Below, piece by piece: positions 1 through 11,426 of a stretch of 64,000 nucleotides of DNA. Origin of the DNA: Uloborus plumipes (Eukaryota > Arthropoda > Arachnida > Araneae > Uloboridae); assembly GCA_038373865.1 (NCBI GenBank), contig JAXGGA010002875.1, forward strand, positions 48,964-112,963, given 5' to 3'. The position numbers and the translations under genes are program-made. The first letter of the stretch is position 1; each line of letters begins with the position of its first letter. Under the pieces are notes generated by a model that saw only the letters and a list, made by a program, of their open reading frames with translations, ran no database searches and was not told the DNA's origin.

Positions 1-1209
1 TTTCATTTGAAGGAGATGGAAAAAGTAAAGAAACTGGCAGTGGGAAACGAAATAAAATTGGCACGATTTGAGTAGAAATCCCTTCGAAAAATTTCTGTCA
101 AAGTTCCCCAGCTTAATTCAAAGTCCACTCTCCCATTACCTTAAAAAAGAAGTAAACATTTTAAAGGTCATGAATCAACTTATGAGAGTCATACTATAAC
201 AGTCCGTTCATTATGAACAGGTGACAAAGGATAAACACAAGCAGAATGCGCGCGAAGCAACTCAGCAAGCTAGACTCATTTTACTTTAAATTTAAATTTT
301 GCCCTAAGTCATCATCTAGAACTGATCGAAAACGAAGAAAGAAGCAAACGTTGTTTTGAATCAAAAAATTAGAAATACTACAAGTGCAATAAGTAATAGT
401 TAAATCGGCATAAAATGTTTTAAAAAAAGTCTATAAGAGAATAATTATTGCTTCCTCTGAATAGTCGAGAAGTTAACACTAATTGAGAAATATTGTCATC
501 TTGAAATTTTTCTTTTTAGGCAGAAATAGCTTCTAGGGCTATGGGGATTTCTATAAAAAGTTGGGATTTCTTTCGTAATACTAATAAAATAAATTCTTAG
601 AGCTACTCAAAAAATAGTTTAAAAACAGTCAACTAAAAAGTCTTTCCTTCTGTAACATAGTTCAAGTCAAATAATAATAATATAAATAATAATCTTTTAT
701 CGCGGTTGAGGTCAAAATTTTTGAATACCTAATATAACTAAAAAACAAAATAATAAATAAATGAAAAATAATGAGGCATCTTGGTTAAAATCTTCCAATT
801 TTTTCAATTGATTTTTTTGAGCAAAACATTTAAAGTATAATTGGATTGTTTTTTCAAAGTTACCAGTGGAGAAGGAGGGAGGGGTGCAGACCGGCAGAAA
901 CATTTCACATAATTTAACTCCTACTTTCACACCTTTCACTGTTTATGAATCGTTGAAATAAACTGTTATTTTAAATTAAACTGCTGTAGTTAAAGAGTAG
1001 GTGGCTTCCGAAATTTTTCCTTGAATTTTATTTTGACTCCAGAAACTCTAGGATTTTGCATAACATTTGTTGAAGACCACTATATTAAGCCTTCCTTTCT
1101 GTTTGTCCTTATTTTGCAAATTGAAAAAATAAATAAAGAAAAAAATTACGTGCTTTTTTGCGAGAAAAAAGAGAAACAACATGCTTTAAAATACACTGAT
1201 TTTTAAAAA
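1..1209. other. AT-rich sequence, no gene seen
   Basis: Only short chance ORFs, A/T runs and no recognisable motif or inverted repeat. The longest open frames (about 75 codons) have no resemblance to a protein family that I know. It ends at the TA where the mariner-like element begins. Confidence 0.6.
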
Positions 1210-1211
1210 TA

Positions 1212-2468
1212 CAGGGTGACAAGAAATAACTTGGACACACATCGTACGGTATAACTTTCTTGCTAATGAAAATAATGCGACCAAACTTCAAAATAAGTAT
1301 GAATACATTATTTTGTTTAATATATTTAAACGTTTTCAAATTGGCTACCGTTAGTATTAATACAGAGCTTTAGACGTGTCACAAAATTTTTGGCTACGGG
1401 ACGCAACTCACTCATTGATATTTTATCCCTTTATTTCCCGAAGAATGGGTGTAGAGATGTCAAAGTTTTATCAGGTTTAGTATACACCCTTGTTTCCAAG
1501 ATGGACCAAACAGAATAATACATTGGGTTTAAATCTGGGGAATACGGGGGGCCATTCTTCAGCTCCAATGAAGTTTGGAAAATGTGTCTTGCATCAATCT
1601 TGAGTGTCTTTTGTGAAAAATCCTGTTGGAAGGTCCATCTTTGGTTTTCAAAGAACTTTTGCGAACAAAGTAAGACAACATCATCCGAAATGAGTTTACG
1701 GTATATTTGCTGATTATTTTTTATCCCTTGATCAACAAAAACAAGTGGTGTTTCCCCACTAGCACATATCCCACCCCAAACCATTGCAGATAGGGGTAGT
1801 TGACGCCGCCAACAATTAAAAAAGTTCCAGGTGCTTCTGCTGACCAAACTCTATCATTATGGCTATTTTGAGTTTGTTCAATTGAGAACAGTTTTTCATT
1901 TGTGAAGAGCAATGTTTTCCATCGATCATCTGCGGCCCGCTTAACAGTTCTTTCCTCTTTTGAAGTTTTGTGCGTTTGTTCTTTGCTGCTAGCTTTTAAG
2001 CCTCTTTCATTTTGTAAGGGAGAAGACCAAGCTCAACAATAACCATGAAACGAGTGGTTTCTATACTGATTTGCACCCCTCTAGCAACCTTTCTCATTGA
2101 AATCCTAGGATTTCATTAAACTCGCTTTTTGACCACTTTCTGGTCGCTAGATGTGTTAACTGTGCATTTTCTTCTTCTTCCTGACCTGTCACCATCATGT
2201 TTGAGTTTTTTTAACCTTTTAATTGTGCAGGAAATCGTGTATTTAGCCACTTTCAATCGTTAAACAATTTCACATTTTTTCATTTCTTGCTGATGCAATT
2301 CAAGTATGGCAGATAGTTCGCGAACAATAATGATTATCCCAACTAATTCACTTACACCTATTTAGTAGCTTTCTAGGATCGATTCCATATCACAATATCG
2401 TTAAAAATTCAGTGGTATTTGCAGATATTTGGTATGAAACTTCGTCCAAGTTATTTCTTGTCACCCTG
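1212..2468 (-). mobile_element. Decayed mariner-like (DD37D-type) transposon
   Basis: Both ends carry the same inverted repeat starting CAGGGTGACAAGAAATAACT (25 bp perfect) and are flanked by TA (1210-1211 and 2469-2470), the target duplication of Tc1/mariner elements. The interior holds transposase remnants on the minus strand. About 1.26 kb is a normal full-length size, so this is an old full copy ruined by frameshifts and stops rather than an internal deletion. The terminal repeats are better preserved than the gene. Confidence 0.85.
1431..2010 (-). pseudogene. Broken mariner-like transposase
   Basis: The minus strand reads as a Tc1/mariner transposase in at least two frames. One part contains NDRVWSAEAPGT (around 1850); another contains MVWGGICASGETPLVFVDQG, then WTFQQD (second catalytic Asp) and, after disruption, PPYSPDLNPMYYSVWSILE. 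In relatives the last block reads NPMDYSVW with 37 residues between the second and third Asp. Here that Asp is replaced by Tyr (MYY), so the catalytic triad is lost as well as the frame. The N-terminal DNA-binding half (about 1920-2400) is too eroded to follow. Family placement is from motif recognition; non-functionality is read directly. Confidence 0.8.
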
Positions 2469-2558
2469 TAATTTGGAGGAGTCGACTTTACATCGAGCAG
2501 GATGACCAATCTGTAAAATGTATAGCATGAAGGCAGTTGTGCCTTTCCGCAACAAATA

Positions 2559-3028
2559 GGGTAAGTGCTCCAGTAGTCGGCCATTTAAGAGATCTTTTGT
2601 TGATCTTGGCTAACCTAGAACTTTCAGCTATCAATACAGCAACAAAAACAAGGTAAAACTTTAGAATGAACCTTTCTGATAGTGAATCACCTACTTATTT
2701 CAGAAATTTTAAAAAAAATTATGTTAAAATCCAAGCTGTTGTCAACACTAGTAAATGCTCCAGTAGTCGGCCACAGAATCATCTTACATGAAAAATAGGC
2801 AGAATCGCAATCTTGGATGACGAGCACACCATTCAAAATGAAATGACTCATTACTAATTAAAAAAAAGTACCCAAAACTTAACTGCCACTGGTTGATGAT
2901 TGAGGATAGGTACATGAATGTGTGAATGCGTCATATCTAATTTTGAATTAAAAATGTACTATTTATGAGGAGTTTTATGTCATTGTGGCCGACTACTGGA
3001 GACTGGCCGACTACTGGAGCACTTACCC
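2559..3028. mobile_element. Short copy of the GGGTAAGTG / CAGTAGTCGGCCA element family
   Basis: Ends are inverted repeats starting GGGTAAGTGCTCCAGTAGTC, flanked by TA (2557-2558, 3029-3030). The 13-mer CAGTAGTCGGCCA recurs inside at about 2759 and, inverted, twice near the right end. The left and right portions match, in reverse orientation, the two ends of the 3-kb copy at 56044-59088, so this 470-bp element is an internal-deletion (MITE-like) derivative. No coding capacity. Superfamily unresolved; the TA duplication suggests Tc1/mariner-like. Confidence 0.75.
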
Positions 3029-3066
3029 TATGTAAGTTTTAATTCTGGGCAATGTGGATCTCATTA

Positions 3067-3240
3067 CAGTGGAGCCTGCTTATTAGAATATCGGTTAAAA
3101 GAATATCTCGATTAATATAATACATTTTCAATGTACCAAACCATTGTAAAGCATTATTTTTATCCCAGATAATGGAATATCCCGCTTATTAGAATATTAT
3201 TTCGTGGAAAAATGGCTATTCCATTAAGCGGGTTCTACTG
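3067..3240. mobile_element. 174-bp TA-flanked MITE (pogo/Tigger-like ends)
   Basis: Left end CAGTGGAGCCTGCTTATTAG and right end (reverse complement) CAGTAGAACCCGCTTAATGG are imperfect inverted repeats, flanked by TA at 3065-3066 and 3241-3242. Internal copies of 'GCTTATTAGAATAT' are subterminal repeats. The style (CAGTNGANCC...CGCTTAT) resembles pogo/Tigger non-autonomous elements. Non-coding. Confidence 0.75.
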
Positions 3241-3284
3241 TATCTTGTTTTTTTTTTTTTTTCTTCTTCTGGAAACAAAAGTTA

Positions 3285-4247
3285 GTAACCGAAAGGGAAA
3301 GTAGATAAAGGTGAAATGTGACAATTTTTTTAATTTCTAGAAAAAGCTTTCCAGAAAGTGTTGTACAGTAACCCCTCGTTATATCGCGCTTTTCGGGGGA
3401 CAAGAAAAAGCGCGATATAAACGAGGTGATTGATTTTTAACTTCAATTATAAACGAGATCATTAAAAATAGTGTTTTGTCCAGCATGCAAGTAAATTATA
3501 CGTGCATATACATAAAAATTCATTTATTCGAACATTAGATTTTTTTTTCAGTCAAAAGTAACAAAAAAAAAAAACTTACCGCAGTTGTTGTTACAATGTG
3601 CAGGTCTTAAAAACATTTATACAGACATAAAATTAACCTATTGTTTTGGTGAAATAAGAATCCAAAGTTGTTTGCCTATTTCGTTCAACCAAGAACGAAT
3701 CTTTTCTACACTAAATGGCAGTCAGAGAAGGGGCGTGTGTTTTCTTTACACTTAACAGATGCGTTTCACTCATTTACCAATACAAAAGAAAGTGTTCAGT
3801 AGTTTCCAAACTGTCTCTGCAGTATGCAAGTTTGGGTGACAGGAATTTGCTGCTTCTTTTCAGCGAATTCAGAAGAATAGGAGAACCTTCGTTTTTTTTA
3901 TTGATGACAAAATAAATGAGAAAGAGACCTTTTCTGAGCACCTTACATATTTTCTCAAAAATGGTTTCGTACTAAAAGTTTTTTTTTGGGGGGGGGGAGA
4001 CAAAAGAAAAGAGCGATACATCCGAATGAGCGATATAACGAGGCGCGATATAACGAGGGGCTGATGTATTAATTTTGTTTAATGGATTTTTCTCAACGGT
4101 TAAAACGGGGTCACATTCTTAGTTACCAACCATTTCTGTGACTAAGGAGACATGATACTGGTGGACTTATCACCTTCATCCATGGTAAAAAGTAAGTTTC
4201 AGAAATTGTCACATCACCTTTATCCACTTGCCCCTTCGAATGAGAAA
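3285..4247. repeat. Split copy of the foldback MITE found at 26498-27129
   Basis: The left piece (about 3285-3364) has GATAAAGGTGAAATGTGACA and a 'CTAGAAAAAGCTTTC' block. The right piece (about 4150-4247) has TCATCCATGGTAAAAAGTA and TATCCACTTGCCCCTTC. Both blocks occur with the same spacing logic in the arms of 26498-27129. The two halves are separated by the TA-flanked element 3366-4066, which therefore inserted later. Boundaries are approximate. Confidence 0.55.
3366..4066. mobile_element. TA-flanked 0.7-kb element with pogo/Tigger-like ends
   Basis: Inverted ends CAGTAACCCCTCGTTATATC (left) and CATCAGCCCCTCGTTATATC (right, reverse complement), flanked by TA at 3364-3365 and 4067-4068. The GCGCGATATAACGAGG block is repeated at both termini, so the subterminal region is itself palindromic. 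A 66-codon open frame inside (3715-3915) matches nothing I recognise. Probably a non-autonomous derivative. Confidence 0.75.
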
Positions 4248-6188
4248 TAACATAAAAATCCAGAAAAATCTTTAGCCAAATCTAAGCAAGAGATTTTTTT
4301 ATTATAGTTTTTCTCCAAGATATAAATGAGCCGCCTATATTACTACCCTCTCCTCTCAATTGGTCGTTCATTTTTTAAAACTTTAATTTTACATAAAATA
4401 TGAACTTATTATGCGTTTCAAGGTGATACAAATATTTATTATCTTTTAATATAATTTGCGTCTTAAATAGAATTTATGACTCAAGTGCTATTATTCCATG
4501 GAATACAATTTTTCCATGGAATTCCGTTAGAAGTATTTTAGAACAGACATTTATTTTGTATTATATTTTCTTTTTTCTTCATTTTATTAACTTTTTGTGT
4601 AAGCATAATCAGTTAAAACTTTTTAAAAAATTGTCTAATTGACTTGCATGATTATTAAATAACTTTCGTTCAGTTTTTATATTATGCAGGTGGAAATTTG
4701 AAACATGTTAAGAAGTAAATCTAATTAATTTGTATTGATGCTTGGTATTTTTAAAGTATAAGATATATGTTGTTTTACATTCCTTAATTTGAAGTGTTAA
4801 CAATTAAATATCATACTTAACTTTTCTTTAAGAGTTCAAATACCTTCTTTGGTAATAAATGGATTCCTGTTAATTTAGCTCTAGCATTAAAACTTTCTTA
4901 GATTTTGTTCTGCAGGAATGTAAATGAGAAAGTTCAATGCTTCTAAACATCAATATTATTGGGTCGATGTATCGATGTTTTAAAACCTTGAACATCGAAT
5001 TTTTTTAAATTGATGTCGCTCTACTAATTCTAATTGTTACTGGTGGACGTTCGTGGTCAGAAAGTCCTCCAAATTCCCATTCCAAATCAGTATCTCTTGG
5101 AGTGTTTGACCAGAGCCTACTGGTCTCCTGATTTTAAGCAAAAATTCTGGACTGTCCTCAGGGTCTCATCCAACCGGTAAAATTACCGTTATAGTTGGTA
5201 CGGGAGATCTTGGGTTGAGGGGTACTCTGATGAAAAGTCACGGCATGTCACTGTGACCTTCCAAAAAAATCTTTGTTCGGCATACTCTACCTGACGATTC
5301 GAGAAATTTTAAGACAGCATTGCAAAATTAGAATTTAATTGGAACAGAAAATAAGTTGAAACCTTTAGTTAGACCACTCCGATGATTGGGTTCCCTTGGT
5401 GTAAGACGTGAACTTAATGCACGAGCTGCTCGTATACGAGGGCAAGGGGGACGTTTGCCCCTTCACTTTTCAGAGTTAAAAATTAAGGATCGATTGAAAA
5501 ATAATTTTTTACTCAGTGGTTAACCTGTTTCATTAAAATGAAAGCGTAAAAATACAAACAATGGGCTTTTTTCAAGTTATTTTTTTTTTTAAGAATGGAA
5601 TTTAGAATCCGCAGGGGGATGTCTAGGGGGGGCAATCCTTTTTTATTTTAGAGACCTTATTCTGCATTTTTCGAAGGTCATTTAATCAATAATGTTAAAA
5701 TCCTACAAAACAACCAGACTTTATAACTGGATTTTGAAAAAAAATTAAAAACTTCAGATGTGCTGCCCCTTAGCCCTGTAGTTCACTACGTCTCTCTTGA
5801 CCCACCCCCCTCCCTCTCTCCCCACCCCAACACCACTTTTTTTTTTTTTTTTTTTTTGCACCAACCATAATGCAAAGAAAATCTGCACTAGTTTTTCAAA
5901 AACTCTTTCTTTAGGTGAATTCCTTACAGTTTTTCAACTTCATTCAATAAAAAATGTCAAAAAATGAATAAATGCAGTGTATGAGGCAAAATGTTTCATT
6001 CTTTCTTTTCCAATCTCTAAAATTCCTTTCTGCATGCATATGGATACTGTTCTGACAAATATTAGGAAAAAAACAAGACGATCAGTTAGTTTTGAAGCTT
6101 ATTAAATTCTGAAGTTCAGCCTTCTCGAAACGTTTATTTATTCCAATAGAAAAAAAACGTATTAATATATCTACTCATTTTTGTAGCA
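4248..6188. other. Gene-free stretch with old repeat fragments
   Basis: About 4950-5035 has TCGATGTATCGATGTT and ends TTGATGTCGCTCTA, which resembles the end of the hAT element at 41550-42416: a relic. About 5220-5340 (TGTCACTGTGACCTTCC ... CTGACGATTCG) resembles the repeat arms at 51110-51190. There is a 19-base T run near 5838. Otherwise AT-rich with no gene seen. Confidence 0.5.
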
Positions 6189-7618
6189 ATGTACACTAAG
6201 GTGGAGCGAAAAAAAAACAAAAATTTTATTTTCGAATCGTAATAGTGCGGAAAAGTTGCGATTGGTGAAGACTTACAAAACAAAACAAAAATTTTTGAAA
6301 TCGGATAATATCTTCCGATCCCGCAACGAGCCTGAAATTTGAAAAAATGAAAAATTTCATGTGTTTTCAGCGATTTTTTAAAAATTTTTTTTCAATGTTT
6401 TATTTTAATGCTCTTAGACTTAAAAGTTACGATAGGTGAAGCCTTCTGAAATTAAAAAAAAATATATTGAGATCAAATAATACCTTCTGATCCAGGAGCA
6501 AGCCAGAAAAACCAAAAAATTGGAAATATTCAGCTTTTTTGGGGGGAGATTAAAAAAATTAAAAAAAAATTTCTCGCTTTTTTTTTTCTTTTTTCCCCCG
6601 TACCATAGCGTAAAGAATTTTAAAAAGAACTATATTCATCTTAAACATTTTTTTTTTTTCTTTATTTTTTAGGTATTTTCTAAACATGCAAAACTACCAT
6701 TCTTTACAACAATGAAACATTTTTATAGAAAATTATGAAATATTTTTCAAAATTTCTACAATCCAGTACAAAAACCCACTAAATAAAACACCTATGCGCA
6801 AAATAAACGCTAATTTAAATCACTAAACTATAAACAATTTTAATACCTAACTAATTATGTACACAATTTCTTAACCGCCTTTTGAAGTATGTGCCTTCTA
6901 TAAACTGTTACCTAACCTAACTGACTACTCACAGAATCCTTTAATATTAATTTAATTTAAAACTAATTTTTGTTCAGTCTTTAAAATTAAATATAGTTAG
7001 GTTAAGTAGTGTATAGAATGAGACTGCAAAAGGCAATTAAAAATTAAGAAACTAACATATAATGAGGTACGCATTAAAATAGTCTATCGTTTAGAGATAA
7101 AAAATATTGTTCATCTTAGGAGTGAGTATTTTTTCAGTGGATCTTTGTACTGAAAAAGTTAAACAAATTTAATTAATAGGTATGGGTAAGAAGTTGTACG
7201 TAAATATTATGTATTCAATGGCGGTTTTGTTTTTTATTTAAAAATAATTTTGCGTATGAAAAATTTGAAATCAACAAAATCTAAAATTTCTTTTTTCTTT
7301 TTGACTAATAAATTCATTATATTTATGGCTTTCAATCAAATGTGTTCCAAAATGATCATCGAGATGCTCCACAGTAACCTTTTAAGCACAAGTTTCTCTT
7401 CAATCGTGTTTCAAATGTTCAGTTTTCATGATAACATGTTTTAATATTTTTTGCATAAAGCTAATGGGGGTGTGTGGGGCAGACCTTCCCTGCAGTGCTC
7501 TCTCCTTGTCAAATACTTTCCAATCCTTAATTTTTGTTACACCTTGCCCCACTTTGCTTGGGACTGCGTTACAGTATGAACCAACACAACCTTAAAGTAA
7601 ACTTAAAGCAACTAAAAA

Positions 7619-8072
7619 GCAAATAAAATATTAAAAAAAACTTTTTAAATTTAAAGACTATTTCTGTCCACTCATTCGCACTAAAAAGTATGAAATAAAC
7701 TAAGTAGTTATTCGATATAGTGATTATAGTGCTCAGAAATTTCAGCTCATCTTGATGTATTTACATTTACGTTAATGCTAAAGCACCCAATAAAGTTTTA
7801 ATTAAAAATTTCATTTAAGAAATAGGCGGTATAGTAAAAGCTATTCGTAATAAATAGTATACCGCCTATTTCTTAAATCAAATTTTTAATTTAAACTTTA
7901 TTGGCTGCTTTAACATTAACGTAAATATAAATACATCAAGATGAGCTGAAATTTCTGAACACTATAATCACTATATCGAATACTTAGTTTATTTCATACT
8001 TTTTCGTGCGAATGAGCGGACAGAAGAAGTCTTTACATTTAAGAAGTTTTTTTTTATATTTTATTTCAAAGT
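7619..8072. repeat. Near-perfect 0.45-kb palindrome (hairpin)
   Basis: Arms of about 215-230 bp (7619-7850 and 7856-8072) are inverted copies with few mismatches. The innermost pairing is AGGCGGTATA / TATACCGCCT around a loop of about 24 nt. Shared blocks include TTTCAGCTCATCTTGATGTA and its inverse. It lies in the centre of the 6197-10174 element and could be a separate foldback MITE. No clear terminal duplication found. Confidence 0.8.
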
Positions 8073-8254
8073 TTTTTCGTTTTAAAATTTATTTAGAATT
8101 GCGTGAAGACAAACGCCGTTAAGCATAATTCACCGAGAAAATAACAAATGACGTTAAAAATGCTATTCACAAACACTTTATTTTTTATTCATGAGAATAT
8201 TTCGTTTCCAATTTTGTTAATTTATCAACACCCCTGAGTTAATTAGGACGAGTT

Positions 8255-9016
8255 TTCTCGTGCGTGGTATGTACGTATGTATGTCGTATAACTCAAAAAC
8301 TATATACCGTAAAAACTTCTATCTTGGTATGTAGGCTCCAAGTAGGTTCTAGTTGTGTACCTCCCCCTGTGGTTGCATTCGCATGTTCCCAAGGGGGTGG
8401 TTTACTCCTTTTATGGGGTAAATCAGTATTAATTTCAATGCTGACTACTGTCTAATCTTTTATCGTAAAACCTTCCTCCCATCTGCGCATGCCTGAGGTC
8501 TCTTTGGATTTCTTCAAAATAAGGGAGAAATGCGAAGTAACATTCAACAGGATGTAAGAAGCGAAAGCACCGGCAAGTGCGTCTCCTTATCCTATCACCC
8601 CTTTTTCAAATGGAAGAGATCGTGACTGCAAGGTCCGCAATACGGCAGCTAGACAGTAAAGTGATATGAATTGGCGCGACCACTTAGCAATGTGTCGCCA
8701 AGCTTTTGGTCGCCAAGTGTTTAATGCCAACTTTGTGATATATCGCCAAGTTGGCAATAAATTTGGCGAAAAAAAATTTTTGAATTTGGGTTCAATTTGG
8801 CGCTATTGGTGACATTTTGCGAAACATCAATTGAATGATGTTAAAATCGGCGATATTTGGAAAATTAATCATTGTAAATCATTTTCTTGCATTTTTCGTG
8901 GCAAACTAGGGTGTAAATGTTTGAATTATTATCTTGCTCACTCCAAGCACTATTTTAGCACTTAAGACATCTACTAAGAAATTTACACGTAAAAGGAAGT
9001 AGTGTGGGGTCCATAC
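8255..9016 (+). mobile_element. Helitron fragment (internal part)
   Basis: The segment matches, in opposite orientation, the interior of the Helitron at 53720-55405. Shared blocks include TTTACTCCTTTT with the nearby GGTTGCATTCG, the series of TCGCCAAG motifs (about 8690-8830), and GGGGTCCATACCAGATTTTT near 9000. About 140-200 bp (about 8455-8640) is extra relative to the other copy. Neither the TC start nor the CTAG 3' terminus is present, so this is a truncated piece trapped within the hAT-like element. Confidence 0.65.
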
Positions 9017-9048
9017 CAGATTTTTTAATGAGTCACTTAAGCAAATTT

Positions 9049-9297
9049 TTAAACTTGACTAATATGTTGATTGTAAGCTAATCTCATTCGTTTCATTTCT
9101 TCTTTTGCTTTAATATTGCAAGGTTTATCTCCAACAATTTCAGTCGGATTTAAAGCTTCCAGTTGTAGTCCTGCCAATGATTGTACTCGACTCAAAACCA
9201 CGTAAGCCAAACCGCTCGCTCCACTATAAAGCGGAAGTACGTTAAAGTTCACGCAGCTGGATTTAACTATGCACCGGAAACAAAATGTGAAAACCAT
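9049..9297 (-). pseudogene. C-terminal fragment of a PIF1-type Helitron helicase
   Basis: The 82-codon open frame contains LAYVVLSRVQSLAGLQLEAL followed by NPTEIVGDKPCNIKAKEEM. This matches the last conserved helicase motif and tail of PIF1 helicases as found at the end of Helitron Rep-helicase proteins. Only the C-terminal tip remains: no Walker motifs and no Rep HUH domain. It runs on the strand opposite to the adjacent Helitron fragment (8255-9016), so the two were probably joined by rearrangement or separate insertion. A cellular PIF1 origin is less likely given the surroundings. Confidence 0.7.
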
Positions 9298-10182
9298 GAC
9301 AGAAGCAAGTACAGAAAAAGTCTTTAAAAATAATAGATAATATTTACATAAATTTTTTTACCCATGCCTATTAATTAAATTTGTTAAAATTTTTCAGTAC
9401 AAAGATCCACTGAAAAAATACTCACTCCTAAGATGAACAATATTTTTTATCACTAAACGATACACTATTTTAATACCTACCTCATTATATGTTAGTTTCT
9501 TAATTTTTAATTTCCTTTTGCAGTCTTATTCTATACACTACATAACCTAACTAGGTTTAAAGTTAAAGACCGAACAAAAATTAGTTTTTAATTAAATTAA
9601 TGTTAAAGGATTCTGTGGGTAGTCAGTCAGGTTAGGTAACAGTTTCTATTATTTGAAAATGTTTATTTGTTGTAAAGAATGGTAGTTTTGCATGTTTAGA
9701 AGATACCTAAGAAATCAAGAAAAAAAAATGTTTAAGAGTAATATAGTGCTTTTTAAAATTCTTTACGCTTTGATACCGGGTAAAAAAGAAGAAAAAAATG
9801 AGAATAGTTTTTAAAACTTTTTTTACTTCCCCCAAAAAAGCTGAAAATGTCCAATTTTTAGGTTTTTCTGGATTGTTCCTGGATCAGAAGCATTATTCGA
9901 TCTCAATATTTTTTTTAAATTTCAGAAGCCTTCACCAATCATAACTTTTTCGTCCAAGAGCATTAAAATAAAACATTGAACAAAATTTTAAAAAAATCAC
10001 GAAAAACACATGAAAATTTTTATTTTTTCAAAATTTCAGGCTCGTTGCGCGGGATCGGAAGATATTATCCGATTTCAAAAAAATTTGCTTTGTTTTGTAA
10101 GTCTTCACCAATCGCAACTTTTCCGCACTATTACGATTCGAAAATAAAAACTTTGTTTTTTTCTCTCCACCCTAATGTACAC

Positions 10183-11424
10183 AGAGAAATTTTTACTGGC
10201 GGCATCTATTGGTGATTAAAAGAACCTTTTGCAAATTTCCAATTATGTCGAAGATTTTTTTTTTTTTTTTTCAAATTTGTAGATTCTTTGTCATAAATTA
10301 AAAAAAAAAACACTTCTCATGTTTTTTTCAGTATTAGATATTTAAACCAATTTTCTTACGTGGTTTTTAAACTTCACAAAAATTATCAAAAAGGTAATCC
10401 TGATAGCTTGAAATATTCGAGCTCGCGTAAGAGTGAGATTTTAGTTCACTTAATCGTCAAGAGATGACGCCAGTAAAAAAAAAAATCCTGTGTGCAATAT
10501 TCCAGGAAAAATGATTGCACTGTAGTTTTCGTCAATTATTATTACAAAACAACTCATTAAAAAATTGCAGAACTTCAAAATTTAACAAGTTTTGAACGCT
10601 TACCTTACTCCCATTTTATGTTTTCTAATTTTTGTTGGAGCAACATTCATAAGCAATTTAGAATGAATTTTCAAGGCATGGCGATAAAAAAGTAACGAAA
10701 AATGTTGATTTTAAACAATACCAACAGGCACCATTGCACTTAATTTTTACTCTCCGTAAGAATAAAATAACTATTGTCTATTTTTTATCTTAATTTTGTT
10801 CATTTTTCCCATAGGCCTAGAGGAAGATTACCCTTCCTGAAATATACAATATGGTAGTTCAGGCTTGAGGGGCTATACGGATACTCTCATTGCCTGATTA
10901 CTGAATAGGATAGCTCGGCCTCGATCTAGGACCTCCAAACGAACGCCCAAAAGGTAGGCAGATGAGATAATTTGTGGAATAATAATACATATGTTGAAAA
11001 AAAGCATATGCTGTTAACTGTAATAAAACAGAATGAATACGAATGATAGTTACGTAGTCTCTAGTTTAAACATATATAAAAAGATTTTCATCTGATTCTA
11101 TAGAAAATCCACTCTTCTTTCTTTCATTGCGGCGAAAATATCTGTGACTTTCCTAAAAATTGAAAGCGGAGTCTTCTTTCATTTTGTTCACTTGCTTTTT
11201 CTATGGATATTAAAACAAGAAAGAAAGGTTGTTAATTTGTCATTCTATTCCTTTTGTTGCTCTTAGTTCTTTTTATGGCCGAAAATATTCACTCTATAAA
11301 AAAAACTGTGGGTGGTATAGTCAAAATTAACTGCAACAACATCCGTTTCTGGAAACAATTGGCTCAGTTCACTTTTCAAAAATAAAATCAAGTACATTTG
11401 TCACAAAAATCTTGTTCCCATAAA
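10183..11424. other. Gene-free AT-rich stretch
   Basis: A T run near 10256-10270 and an A run near 10300 are the only marked features. No ORF above about 80 codons, no inverted repeat and no recognised motif. Confidence 0.5.
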
Positions 11425-11426
11425 TA

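Larger units (their letters stand above)
6197..10174. mobile_element. 4-kb hAT-like element with very long inverted repeats
   Basis: Ends read TAAGGTGGAGCG (left) and, reverse-complemented, TAGGGTGGAGAG (right). They are flanked by a perfect 8-bp duplication ATGTACAC (6189-6196, 10175-10182), as expected for hAT elements. The arms 6197 to about 7205 and about 9340 to 10174 are inverted copies of each other with modest divergence and small indels. Each arm contains two diverged sub-copies of a roughly 200-bp unit (AAGTTGCGATTGGTGAAG ... CTTCCGATCC). The centre (7210-9335) is filled by a giant hairpin and Helitron debris. No transposase ORF seen, so non-autonomous. Confidence 0.75.
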
